NCBI GenBank assembly: GCA_007449985.2
Contig: VIIQ02000652.1
Location: forward strand, 106,054 to 170,053
DNA length: 64,000 nt
From: Desmodesmus armatus
Lineage: Eukaryota; Chlorophyta; Chlorophyceae; Sphaeropleales; Scenedesmaceae
Reading direction: 5' to 3'
A program made the translations under genes and the position numbers. The stretch's first letter is position 1. Each line of letters begins with the position of its first letter. Shown piece after piece: positions 1-12,900 of the stretch. Below the pieces are notes generated by a model that worked only from the letters and a program-made list of their open reading frames with translations, was not told the DNA's origin and made no database searches.

Positions 1-112
1 AGCCCATCTTTGACCGCATCTCAACACCCCCCCCCCACAGCCCAACTCAGCCCATCTTTGTCCGCATCCCACCCCAACCCCCAGCCCAAACCATCGCAAT
101 CTCCCTGCGCAC

Positions 113-3100
113 CTGGTAGATCGGGACTGGAGCCCGATTGAACATGTGTTCAAGATCCATCGGCGACAGCACCCCGCTGCGTGTGCTGTCATAGATATCA
201 AACACGTGGCTGAGGTACAGCACCGCCTGCTCCGACAGCTCCAGCACACAGCCGCCGCTGCTGCCACTGCTGCCGTCACTGCTGCCATGGTCACCGCTGC
301 TGCCTGGCAGGTGTGGCAGCTGGTTTAGGACTGCATCAGAGATGCGCAGCTGCTCGTTGTAGCCTGCAGGGTGCAGCAGGACGGGGCAGGCAAGGCATAA
401 GAAAGCATCCAGTATGTCAAACAAGACAGCAGCAGGCATGTGGTAATCAAACTACGTGTCCGTTGCGCTCCGAAAGAAAGCCCTGCCCGCAAAACTGCCC
501 GTATGCGGCTCAAAAAAACAAGACTCGCAATTGCGAGACCATCAACACATGAATTCAAACCCAAACCAGGTTGCAGCAGCATATCGTTGCATTCACAAGC
601 AGCAGTGGCTGCGGTTGGCTCACCAAACAGCTTCAGCACAGTCCAGGTGCTTTCCAGGCGGCCACGTGTGAGGAACAGTGTGTGCAGGTACATGAACCCA
701 GGGAACAGCAGGCCTGCATGCAGCAGGGTACAGCAGGGTACAGACTTAGGATCCCTGGCAGGGGCTTAGCAGCAATGCCCTCGGCACTGACAGACAATGC
801 TTTTACCCTATCGATCAGGCCTGTCTGCTGTCGAGTGTCTACAAACGTGCTAGCCTATTCTGTGTTGGCTTTGCTGGAGCTCCTGTTGAGCCTGGTCAGA
901 GCTGTCAAACGCGATCATCTGAACAATTGGTCTGTTGTTGTGCTGGGCTAAAGCACTGGTGCTGGCTGTGGTGAACTTCTGCCAAGCAATGCACCTGCAT
1001 TGTCGAGTCCAACAGTGTGACAGCAAGTGCTGAAGAGCCTGTCTGTTGAGCCTGTCGGCCTGGCATGTGAACAACCTTTCTGTTTCTGGTGCTGGCCTAT
1101 GTGATGCTGGCTAGCCTGTGCTGGACTTCCTGACAAGCTGTTGTCTTGTGTTGCACTAACACACCTGCATCGTTGAGTCCATCAGCCATGCGCTCAGCCA
1201 CCATCTGCCTTACGCTGGCCAACAACCCTTTCCTGTTGTTGTTTCTGTTGTTGCCAACTTTCACCGTAGTGCCTATATGGTGCTGGCTATGCTGGACCTC
1301 CTGCCAAGCAACCCACCTGCGTCGTTGAGTCCATCAGCCATGCGCTCAGCCACCATCTGCCTCACACTGGCCAGCTCATCGGGGGTGAGGGGCTGACCAA
1401 AGCACTGGTACTGGAAGTTGTTGAGCTCCTCGTTGTTCAGTGCACCGTCCTGACGGGCAGCAAGGACAATACAGTACAGTACAGTACAGTACAGTACAGT
1501 ACAGTACAGTACAGTACAGTACAGTACAGTACAGTACAGTACAGTACAGTATTGTACAGTACAGCATCCACTAAAGCAGTCATACCGAAGACATAGCCCC
1601 ACATGTTGAAGGGCAGTACGTGTGCACGGCCAATTCCATACGGCCCTACACAGAACTATACAGTAAAGAGTACAGTACAGTACACCATCACAATGGAGCA
1701 TCCATCTCGCCGATAAAGACCCATTTGTCAGAGACACAAGCAACCCATTCATCAGAGACGCAAGCAAATTCAGCGTGTACGACCCTCTCAGCTGGACTCA
1801 CCCCGTCAATGTCACACATGAGAAAGATCCTGAGTAGTGCCTTCACACATGGCGTAGTCAGCCGGCCAGTGGTGGCATCTAGCAGGGGTGCCTTGGGGTA
1901 CAGCACTGCATAACACAGCACAGCACAGCACAGCAGCTTTCGTCAGAGCCTGAAATTGAACTGTCTCTTAAGATAACCAGCCCACATCGGTATCCGTAGT
2001 CGAACCACGTTGGCTTTGCACAGCCACACTGTCAGGCGGACGGAACCGCAGCCCTGTGCCATGTAATTTTGAAAGTATCCACATGTAACAACCTCCCCCC
2101 CCCAAATAACAATAACAATTTTGTGTGCCACTGCAACAGCAGCCTTCTGTACAGTAGTACAGTAGCCCAGATTTCCAGCTATCTGGGACTAAAAGACTAC
2201 TGCTCTACTGCTCTCATGGATGGTGCGTGATGCCACGCCTGGCCTCCAACAGCCCGCCTGCTGCAACGATGGGTTGTGCAACTACTGCGCAGGGCATGCT
2301 GACATGGCAACCCCTGACATCTGCTGCCATGGAACTTGGTATCCAGCCCCAATGCTGTCTCACTATCACTAGCAGAAGTTTTCTATGTGCAAAGGCTGGA
2401 TACAGCAGTAGACGGTCCAGCACAACTGCTGCTGCCTTGCTGTGGACTGCTGAGGTACCTTGTGCGACCGCAAACATCATTCCGCAATCTCAACAACTGA
2501 ATCAACCCACCCTGCCGCCCCTCCTCCCCTGCCCTGTCACGCTCATCAAGCACTTAGCTGCTTCCTCATTCATCTTGACTGCACAATAAAATATTTACCC
2601 TCTGGCAGCCCTCCAAGAGTCCCAAACTCCAACCACCATCCCTAAGCCCAACCAATCCCAACCAGCCCTCCTGACATCACCACCATGCCCCCAACTGCCC
2701 ATTGCCACCCAGCTGCTGCCTGACCTGTCTTGACAGCCTGATAGAACACGTCCAGCACGCTGCGTAGCTTCCTGCTGCTGGTGCGGATGGACACCTCAAT
2801 CAGCGGGAAGGCACGGATCAGGGACTCCATGAACTGCAACAGACACAAGGTTTAGGCGACTTGGGGCTCAGAAGGAACATGTACACTAGCTCTGAAGCTT
2901 TGAGGATGCTGAACAGACTGAAAGCCTCTCGTACAAAGACATGTGCGGTGTCGACACACAGTATGTGGTCAACCAGCCATGAGACACCTCATCACACCAG
3001 GCTATGTATGCGCAGGGGGGCAGACAAGAGGTGCCACGGACGTGTGAGTGCAGATGGTCACTGCCAGTCATACGCATGAAGGGGTGAAGCTTGACTGCTG

Positions 3101-3613
3101 ATGGATCGCTGAGAATGTCGGTTGTTGGTCAGTTGCAAAGCGTCCAAGCGCTCTGCGGCTTGCTTCTCCCCCCCCCCCCCCCCCGGGCCTGGCCTGGCCC
3201 CAGCCAACACCCACCTCCCGGATGTGCTCCATTGGCACACTGCCCTCTGAGTCATCCTTGCAGCAGGCTATGATGATGGGGGCGCCTTGTCTCAACCGTG
3301 TGATCCTGGGCAGCCACTCCGTGCGCAAGCGCTCCATCGTTATCTTGCGCTGGGCATCAAAGCACAGCACCACAACATCTGCTGCTTTGATGGTCTCATC
3401 AACTGCCTGTGTGTCCTCCGGCCTGCTGCTGGTATCGTAAGCGATCAGGTCAACTGGCTCGGACACGCCCGCAAAGTCTGCAGGAAACCTTGTGGGAGGC
3501 AGCACTGGCACAGGCCTTTCGCTGAACACCTCCTGTGCTGCACTGGTGATCAGAGAGGTTTTGCCTGACCCCTTGTCGCCCACAACAGCTACATTGATGC
3601 GTCTCCTGTTCAT
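113..3613 (-). CDS. MIRO: Mitochondrial Rho GTPase (Miro/RHOT), 5' part, runs off left edge
   Basis: Miro is a tail-anchored outer mitochondrial membrane GTPase with two Ca-binding EF-hands, used in mitochondrial transport and inheritance. Six coding exons are visible: 3215-3613, 2725-2833, 1802-1905, 1317-1449, 624-713 and 113-363, all with GT-AG borders and matching phases. The ATG at 3613 opens MNRRRINVAVVGDKGSGKTS, which contains the P-loop GDKGSGKT. CKDD stands where other GTPases have NKxD. Exons 2 and 3 align with the end of the first GTPase domain (AVKTVLYP). Joining exons 3 and 4 creates a canonical EF-hand loop, DIDGDGALNNEE. Exon 5 holds FMYLHTLFLTRGRLESTWTV, a Miro signature. Exon 6 starts the second EF-hand and carries an added Gly/Ser-rich stretch. 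The second EF loop (DSTRSGVLSPMD) lacks the usual acidic residues at positions 3, 5 and 12. The second GTPase domain and membrane anchor lie outside the window. Confidence 0.93.
950..1330. repeat. Imperfect tandem duplication in a Miro intron, including copied exon edge
   Basis: The intron between Miro exons 4 and 5 holds related blocks of roughly 145-150 bp (about 950-1060, 1085-1200, 1230-1330) sharing GTGCTGGCT-type text and the phrase GTTGAGTCCATCAGCCATGC. The stretch 1163-1221 copies the last ~58 nt of exon 4 (1317-1374), including an intact GT donor on the minus strand. It is about 95% identical by eye. Confidence 0.75.
1470..1566. repeat. (ACAGT)n microsatellite
   Basis: About 18 uninterrupted copies of a 5-bp unit lie in the Miro intron between exons 3 and 4, with one interruption near the right end (TATTGTACAGT). 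Further single ACAGT units are scattered to about 1685 and near 2150. Confidence 0.95.
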
Positions 3614-3901
3614 TGTGTCTGCAACTGGACCCTACGGTCCCTTTGAGAGAGTGAACGACTAGCTGATCTGACCTACATCAGCAGAATATAAGGACTTGAA
3701 GAAATGCTCTACTTTAGACCACGATCGACACCAACGCGATGAAATTTACTTCAGATCACCGTTCCCTGTTTTGCTGCAGATGATGAGTCAGCACACATGA
3801 CAAAACCATACACCCTCCAATGCCCAACTGCTTCAACCCAATAGGTCTGCTGTATAGGTCCACACAACACCACTCTAAACCTGCATCGTCCAAGCCCAGG
3901 C
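3614..3901. other. Spacer: Miro upstream region and MBO2 3' UTR
   Basis: These 288 bp separate the MBO2 stop from the Miro ATG, both genes lying on the minus strand. They should hold the MBO2 3' UTR and the Miro promoter/5' UTR. I see no ORF with a recognisable product and no clear TGTAA poly(A) signal. Confidence 0.6.
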
Positions 3902-6900
3902 TCAGAGGATGACGTCCTGTGGCACTGGCTTGCGTATGTGCCGCATGGTGCTGCCTGGCGCAGAGGGTTTGAAGGGGCTGAACCCCCCATAGGGCTTGGG
4001 GATTCCCAGATCCTCGGGGATGTAGGCATTAGGACGGGGTTCCGCTGCTGACACCAGCACATGGCCCTTCTGGTCCAGGATGGCAGCCACCTGCCAGCGG
4101 ACACAGACAAACACCAGCAGGCACCGGGCACGGGTGTCAGTATCCGCCTGAGATCAAGGTGTTCCAGCTGGTCAAGGGGTGCAAACTGTAATCAGTATGC
4201 ACCCGGCATCACCCTTTCCAGGGACCTATCCAAGAGGCCGCACAGGTCCTGCCTAGGCAAGCGCTGCTGTACACAAACATCTCCAGCTCTCGTGTGACAG
4301 CGCAACTACCCCTGCAGTCACTACCGCTGCAGCAGCACACGCCACATATCAAACGCGACCATACTATCCGCCTGACTGTCGCCTTCCGCACCCAAGCATC
4401 TGCCCACCCTCTGCTCCCAACATCCCTCCCTCCACCCTGAACTCCCAAGGCATCCCACCCTCCGCTCTCAAGCATCCCTCCCCCACCCTCCGCTCCCAAG
4501 CATCCATCCGCCCCCCACCCGCCTGCTCCCTCTGTGCCTTGAGGTCCTGCAACGTCTGCTCCTGCCGCACCAGCGCCAGCCACTCCATCATACAACCGTC
4601 CCACCCTCCGTTCCCAAGCATACGCCCACTCAGCGCTCCCAATCATCCGCCCCCGCACCCACCTGCTCCCTCTGTGCCTTGAGGTCCTCCAACGTCTGCT
4701 CCTGCCGCACCAGCGCCAGCCACTCCATCTCCGCATCGTCGGTGGGCGGCAGTCCCGCCTCCAGCCGCTCCCTGGCCTGCTGCAGCACCTGCTCCAGCTC
4801 ACCCTTGGTGGCATGAAGCTTCAGGGCGGTCGCCTGCAGCCAGACACGCAGCAGGAGTGACTCGATGCACTACTAAGAGGAGGATATGCTGTCCATCTGC
4901 TCCTTGGTCCTTGTTCTGCTAGAGCACTAAATACCTAAAGGGCTAGTCTCATAGGCAATACCCAAACCCGCTTGAAATGGATATTACTCATACAAGGAGA
5001 TGCTGAATTGCGTGCTCCAATCATTACAAATGCCAGCCAATTACAAAGCCGCTAATGAGCAGTTGCAGCAGGAACTCCCCTCCCCTCGGCGGCACGCATG
5101 CGCAGATTCAGGGCGGTTGCAGCCCACTAAAAGGGTTCTGGCTGGCCCCACACATGACTGAACAGGCGGTGGCGATGGGACACGCCCGACGCCCTACGCT
5201 CAACACACCCTGCCAACTTCACAATTGCATGCGACGGTGCCCCATGACGTTGTCGCCTTCGTTACCCACTGCACTTCAATCACTATTGATGGGGTGCAAC
5301 ACTCTTCATACGGTTTCGATACCAAAGGGAAGCCAACCAGATGACCACCTGTCCCACTCGCACCTGGTACAAGCTCAGCTCGCTGATGGTGGCCATCATG
5401 GCACGTGTCACCTTCCTCAGACGCTCTTGGTACGCGTTGGCAGCCGCAGCCAGGGACGCCCCCACGGGCCGTGCAGCGGCTGCCTCCTCGCGCAGGTGGC
5501 TGGTCAGTGCGTGCACCTCCTCAAGCACCACACCCTTCTCCATCAGGCAGTCACTCTGCATGCCTAGCCGCTCTTCTAGACTCTGCGGGCGGCAAGGACG
5601 CGTGCGTTTGGGGGGGGGGGGGGGAGGGGGATGGTCAGGCTTTGGACGCTGAAATGCCAGGGCACTCAGCGATAGTTTAGGTGGGGACCGTGTGTGACCT
5701 CATAGTGACTGCCACCCCACCGTAACCCCACATGCCTATGCACCCTAGGCATCAACAGTGCTGCCAGCAGCCTGCACAGCTTGTTGATTTGGCAGCGGTA
5801 CCGCCTGATAGCAGGGCTCATCGAGTCACACATTGCAGGCCATGTCGCTGTTGATTTACTGTCCTCAGTTCTTTTGGAACCTTGCCATCCGCAGAGGTGG
5901 ACAGAGCAGCTGCAGCGCCCAGCTGGGCATGCTATGGGCTGCCTATTGCCTATTGGTCACCGTAGCCCTGAAGCGATACCATTCACCCCCTAGACCCTTA
6001 GACCCTTACACTCTTACACCCCTGCCACATGCAGAGCTTAGAAGAGCGGCTGGGCATGCGGAATGACTGCATGTTGAACTCTCGCCCTCTCAAAAGCCCG
6101 ACCATCCCCCATGTTGGCCACCCCTTGCAAACCACACACCATCGCTACCCGCAGAGCCTGGAAGAGCGGCTGGGCATGCAGAGCACCTGCCTGATGAAAT
6201 CAACCCTCTCTCTTTGCTGGCCCCACCTGCAGCTTGGCGACCAGCTCCTCCTTCTCTGGTATCCTGCCTCCCAGCAGCCTGATCCTGCTGGTGTTGGAGG
6301 GGTCAACCACCTTCTCAGCAAGGACGGTGGAGCGCTGCCTGGCCTGCAACACACACATACAATACATCCTGACGGGATTGGCATGGCTGGTTGCAACTCA
6401 TGTGGCAACACACAAACACATGCACTGAGAGTTACCGATATGTGTCCCTAGCACACAAGCAACGGCAGGCGACACATTGGAACAATTTTTGCAAGGTTGC
6501 AGTACTGCTCAGCCATGTGTGGGGGCAGTAACAGATGCAGCAGAGGCGCTAGAAGGCACATGAATGCAAGAGATGCCGCGACAAAGCAGCTGCCTTTGAT
6601 GCGATATGCACAACTGTAGCGACTGACAGCCACTGACCACAGAACCAAGCTCTGAAGTGCTGATCCAAACAGTACATGCGCAAGCATCGGTCCAGCGCAA
6701 CAGTTCACAGTGGCAGCCTGACACAGCCTGTGTGTGCACCCCCGCCCCTCCTCCAAGCATTGCCCCAGCCTACCCTAAGCAGGTCTGCCTTGAGGCTGGC
6801 AATGTCCCTGTCGATGCCTGGTAGGTCAGGCATGGAGACCTTGGAGGTGTGGATGGACCGCTCCAGCTCAGATATTTGCAGCGTGAGCACACGCAGCTGC

Positions 6901-9900
6901 GACCACGAGCAGCAAACAAACGCGCATGTCGGTCAGATATTTGCAGCGTGAGCACACGCAGCTGCAACCACGAGCAGCACAACATCACGCATGCCTGTCA
7001 GCGCGCAAAGCCACCTGGGTATGTGTGCAACGGTGTGAGGTGCGTGAGCGAACCATAGACCCCAGGAAGTATCATTGTCTTTGCCCGTGGCTGGTCTTGT
7101 CCAAACCTGCTTGGCTTTGCCCTGCAGCCCATGTGATACGGTTTTGACAGGACTCCTGTCCGGGATCTGGGTAAGCGCACCTTGCTTCTACCGAACGCGA
7201 ATTAAGCTGGTGGCCATCTGCTGCCCTCCACCCCCCCCCCGGCCTCATTACAGTACACCCACAGACTGAGTGCCCACAGCACAGGGAGCATCAGTGACCG
7301 CGGCAGTTAGCTAAAGCCTGAGCCAGCGCTGCCAACCAGCCAGCCAGCCAGCGAGCCAGTCAGCCAGCCAGTCGGCCAGCCAGCGCTGCCAGCTAGCCAG
7401 TCAGGCAGGCGGCCTCACCTCATCCTCCCTGATTGACAGCTCCATGGTGCCTGCTGCTATGAGTGCCTCCTGCGTGTGTGCCTTCTCATGCAGCGCCGCC
7501 AGCTCATCATCGCGGTCAATCAGCATCACACCTGCGCAAGACACGTCACACATGTGTGACACGCCACACAGACAGGCGTCCGGCATGCTGTGTGCTGGCA
7601 CCTTGAGAAAGGTTGGCAGGTCGGCCACAGCTCTGGCGGCCCACTCGAGCACCCGCCTGAGACTTCAGCACCATCCACTTCTGCTGCACCTTCGCCACGA
7701 AGGGGCCCTTGCAACAGCCCAGCCTAGCAGCTCAAGTTGACATGGTTCGAGCCATCGCCAACAATTCGGCAATGTATCCACAGGACTATGAGTAGTAGTA
7801 CCCTTATGTTCAAGTGGCACAGGCATACATGGCCAGCGCAGCCCAATGGAGCACCCATGTTACCCAAGCTCCAGCCGAGAGTAACTGCCGCGATGCTCAC
7901 CTGTTGCGTTGCGTGCCTGCACAGCCGCCTCGTAGCTTTTCTTGGTGCTGGCCATGACGCCCTGCGTCTTCTTGATCAAGCTGTTGATGTTCTTGATGGC
8001 CTCCATCTGGCAGCAGCACATGGTCAAACATCGTGATACGTGTGTTGAACAGTAAGGATACATGGCAGTACACGCATGATAGTACACGCATGTGTATGTT
8101 GGTCTCAGCAAGGGTCTTCTATCACAGTGGCAGCTATGGTTCAGCCGACAACATGTAGAGCCGGCACAATCGCAATATGGCGAGCAGCACTGGAGTTCCA
8201 AAAACTTCCAGGAACCTCCTGTCGACGGACCGCCGGCCGGTAATTGCCTGAGTTGTTGCCGGCCCGTCGTGACACCATGCCATGCATGCAGCTGCTGCAT
8301 CAGCTGCCAACTGGTGGGTCGGACCCACCTGCTCGTGCAGCTTGTCGTGCTTGTTCCTGAAGCTGCCTGCCAGGCTGTGCAGCTCATTCATCAAGGCATC
8401 ACGCTCCTTGACGGACACTGTCTTGGCGCCGTGGGCCTGCGAATGCAAAGCATGCATGCATCGGTACATATATGCAGGTGAACAGCTGGGGTGAGTGCAG
8501 CCCTTGAGCTTGACAAAACCTTACAAGTATACGTATGCCTGCGCAGCGGCCACAAGCACTGTTGCACAGAGCACCGTTGCACAGTGCATTGCTCTAGCTG
8601 GCCATTGCTGTGCTGCATGCAATGTCTGCAGCCCCAATCACTCTTCCGTGGTTGACGTGGTTGACTTCAAGGACTAGCGGCTCATGTTGCAGCAAGGACA
8701 GCAAGGCATGCATCACCTTGTCCAGAAGCTGTGCCTTGGTGGCCACCTCAGCCGTGAGGATCTCCTGCTCGCTGGACAGCAGTCGCAGCCTGTCGGTCAT
8801 TTCTGTTGCGGCCTGACGCGCCGTGGCAATCAGGGCCACAAACCGGTTGCGCTGGTTGCGGATCTGCGAAGCGGAGCAGCATCAATGCATCATGTTGCAT
8901 GACATTTTCAGAACGTGGTGTATCACAACTCAAAAAGCACATGCTTGCCTTGCACGTGAGCTCACAGGTGTGCCTGCTACAGGCACATTTGCTGGCAGCA
9001 GCTGGCCTGAGGGGTGCAGAGGCAAACTCCGTTCTGCCATGTCACAACAGCAAGTCCAATGGAGTGATCCACTGCGGAGGTTACACCCCATTCACTGCTG
9101 CATATGCACAGTGTGAGACCCAGCAGGCCAATTAGAGTGGCCGCTGCCAGGCAGGCCTACCAGGTCAAAGAGCCTCTCAAACTCGTTGGCTTTGCGCTCT
9201 TGCTCAGCCACCATGGCCCGCAGCTCCTCCTCCTGCCGCGCCCGCAGCTTGGATGCTGAGGATGCTGCGGTGTGCTTGTTGTGCTGCACATCCACCTGGC
9301 GAGCAACCCTGCAACAGCACAGCACACGCAATGCAGGACCGGCAGCAGCTTCGCATGCTGTGCATGTTGGCCAAGCAGCCTGCTGCAGGCTTGCATCTGC
9401 TTTAGCTTGAGAGCTGTGTGGCAAGATCTATTCTTGGAATAGGATGGGCCTGGACTGGCCTGAGGCCTGTGTGGTGACACCAACAGTTCAAGCACATGGA
9501 CTGCAGCTCTCCACTTGCTGGAGTGTGTGCGTGATGTGACAGTGTTACACACACCTGTCCCGTTGAGCGGCCATGTCTGCCAGCAGGCGTGAGAGCTGCC
9601 TGTCTTCGTCCTTCAACGCAGCAGACTCTTGCTCCAACAGAGCCACCTGCATGCAAGGCATTGCCAGATTCCGCACTGTGCTCACGGTCACTGTGACAGG
9701 CCATCCTTGCCCCATATGACCCATATGTGCCAGCATGCCTGGCAACGTCACCACCGTATCAGTGCTAGCCAGTCGGCATTGTGCTGACAGGCCATCCTCG
9801 CCCCGTATGACCCATATGTGTCGCATGCCTGGCGATGTCACCACGATATCAGCGACGAGGTCGGCTCTGACAGGTGCAGGAACAGCCTCTCACCTCCTGC

Positions 9901-12900
9901 TGCATGATGTTGAACAGCGCAACCTTGTCCTTGGCAAATGACTCCTCCTGCACAGCAGCAACCGCACGTTCCACCCAGACACCCATAACAAATTGACGCA
10001 CTTTCTGTCCTTCCTGTCCAAAGGTATGCTTACTAACAGCAGGCGGCAGCTCATTGACCCGGCCCAAGTAAGGGTGAAGCCAAAAACAGCATGGGGGTGT
10101 CAGCCTGATGCACCAGCACTGATGTGCTGCATACACATGTGCTGCATACGAGCCCTGAAGCTTGCATTGTTGGCCGGACCCTGGCACACTGCACCCCCAT
10201 GCTGTCAGCCCCACAGGCGGCGTGGTTACCTTGAGGACTTGCGCAATGCGTACATCCACTTGCTTTTTGAGGTCCTCCTTCTCAGCAATGGTGGCTGCCA
10301 GCTCAACTTGAGCATTGACCTTGTCTTTGGTGGTGAGCTCCCTGCAAGTTTGTACACAGCCGATAGGACCATATGTTGAAGTGAAGCACACTGGCCATCT
10401 GCTACAACAGCACACTGCTTGCACACTAGGATGGGGTTGCACATGCCTCAACCATGACCCTGGCGGTGCCCAGTGCTCAGCATCCCGTGAGCAGAGGAGC
10501 CACTCAAGTGTATTCCTTTCATCAACTGTGTGCCACACTGCTGGTGCAGGCATGCGTGCCGCCCCAACCCAGTCCTGTCCTGCGCAGAGTGCAGCCGCAG
10601 CGTCCTGGTCATACTGCACAGCTCAGATTATTCTAAGCTGGCTGCGCCCTCATGGCGATGATTGACGTGCGCCAAACTCGCCGACTGCCAGCACACCGCG
10701 CCCCCTGGCAGAGCCACTAGGACGGTCACTTTGCGCTCACTTTGCTATCTTGAGCGGTGGTAGCTCCTCCTGAGCTTCCAGCAGTGCGTCCTCAGCTGCT
10801 TTGTAGGCACGCAGGGCAAGGAGCTTGTCATGCTTCGCACGAGCCAGCTGCTCCTGCTGCATGCGCACCTCACGACACAGCGCCTGCGGACACAACAGCA
10901 GGCGCACTAGGATAAGGTAACCACTGTCATCACCCCGGCTGTCACAGCACATGCCCATGATACACCGCTCTTTGCACCCAACAATTCACTGCGGCAGAGG
11001 GCAGTGCTTCTCCGCTGTGAACGGAGATTCTACAGGAGGGTGCATTACATCACTACCTCACATCCCACGTGACAGTACCATCATATCTCACCTGCGTCGC
11101 CATGGCCACCCCTGCCTGATCCCCTAAGATCTGCTCCTTCTCCAGTCCTGCTAGCTCCACATCCCTGCTGATGTCGTCACTGTGGCGGTCCTTCGCCTCA
11201 AGCATGATGCGGGCCCGCTCTAGTGCGCTCATGGCTGACGCATACTCCATCTGAAGGCAGCACACAACAATGCAGAAGAAACACCATGCGGCAGCACTAT
11301 TGCAAAACATCATCTACTCCAGAGGCGCCGAACACTCCAGCCAGCCAGCAGTGTTCTGTTTCAGCGGCCATTCAGCAAAGTGCAATCGGCCGCATCAAGG
11401 CAAGGCTGGATGCCATCCTAGCATGATACGCCTGCAGAAGCATCACAGGCGGTAGGCAAGTCTGCTGCTGCTGCCCCCTGTCAATGAAGTGTGCCATGCT
11501 GTCTCTAAAGGAGGCAAGGTACCCTCAGGACCATGTTCGTACCTGCCGCTGCCGCAGCTGCTCGCTGGCACCCCGCACAGCCGACTCCGCCTCCATGCGT
11601 TTGGTCTCCGCTGCAGCCAGCAGCTGCTGGGCCGCAGCCAGGTCTGCCACCGCAAGGTCTGCCTGCCTGCGTGCCTTGACAGGTGCTGCTGAGACGCTGA
11701 CCAACCGACCCGCCTCCTGCTTGTGCTCCTTCTCAAGGTTTGAGACGAAAAGCTCTGCCTGCATGCATACAAAGAAGGTCCAGGTGCCCACAGCTGCTGT
11801 GGCATGTGCAGTGCCGAGTTGCCACTCGTACCAGCTGCCTGATTCTGAGACTGAATATGGCAAGGACTGTGTGTGGCTTACACACCTCGCCCAGCCTGCT
11901 GGCCATGCCCTCCAAGTCTTGGCTGTTCATGGCTGCTTGTAGCAAAAACTGCACTGAGCATTTGCATTGACTTTGATGTATGGGATAAAACACACAGAAA
12001 TCAGCAGCGCGCTCAGCCTGTGTAACGCAGCTAGTCAGCAGCACACACACACACACCTCGCCCAGCCTGCTTGTCATGCCCTCCAGCTCCTGCTGCGTGA
12101 CTGCTGCCTGCAGCCGCTGCTGGTCCAGCTCACGCTTCAGCACAGTGATCTCCTCCTGCAGGCTGGAGATGACGGGCGCCAGGGCCGCCGCATGCTGCAC
12201 TGCAACGCCGTCCAGATGCTCTGCAGGCCAGCACAGCAGCAGTATGGCGAATTCACTCTTGGGTGCTGCTACTATGGGGTTCGGCACTAGCAGCCGCTAG
12301 TAAGGTTGCACACTCACATGCCCTGGGTGCTCCATATTGATCCGAAACTGGACAGAAAGGGTCAGCTGCTGAGGGAGGGTGTGCATGTTAGCAGTGACAT
12401 GCGCAGGCGCCATGCCGCAGCTGCATGCAAGGACTGCTGTCAGCGCACGTGCTGACCTGCCAGCTGGTCTCGCTGCCGCTGCAGCTCCTGCTGCTCCAGG
12501 GCCATTAGTGCCGCACGCTCCTGCGCAAGCGTCGACTCGGCAAGGGCTGTCTCAACATCCTCCCGCAGTATCTGCAGGACAAGGACACGAGAACCCAGCT
12601 TTTGTAATGCGACACAGTTGCGCTGTCGTGGGGACCAGTACAGGCCGCCTGTTGCTGGCATGGTATGGACGCCACTTGCTGTTGTTGCAGGCAGCAAACG
12701 CGCACAGCTGCAGGGAAGCTGTTTGATGCTGGCTACCTTGCGCAACTTCTGTGTGGCTCCTTTACACACGACCAACTGTGCAGGATGCTGTTGTGTCGTA
12801 TCACTTTTGCTGGTCTTTCAAGCAAAGCCGTCGGCTGTGCTGCTTGCTTGGCTGTTTTCAGTTGCAGGATGCGCCAGGAGCAACTAAGCAGACCATACAT

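Noticed and set aside
1376..1570. Minus-strand frames with Leu-Tyr-Cys-Thr-Val repeats.
   Set aside because: These are translations of the (ACAGT)n microsatellite inside an intron.
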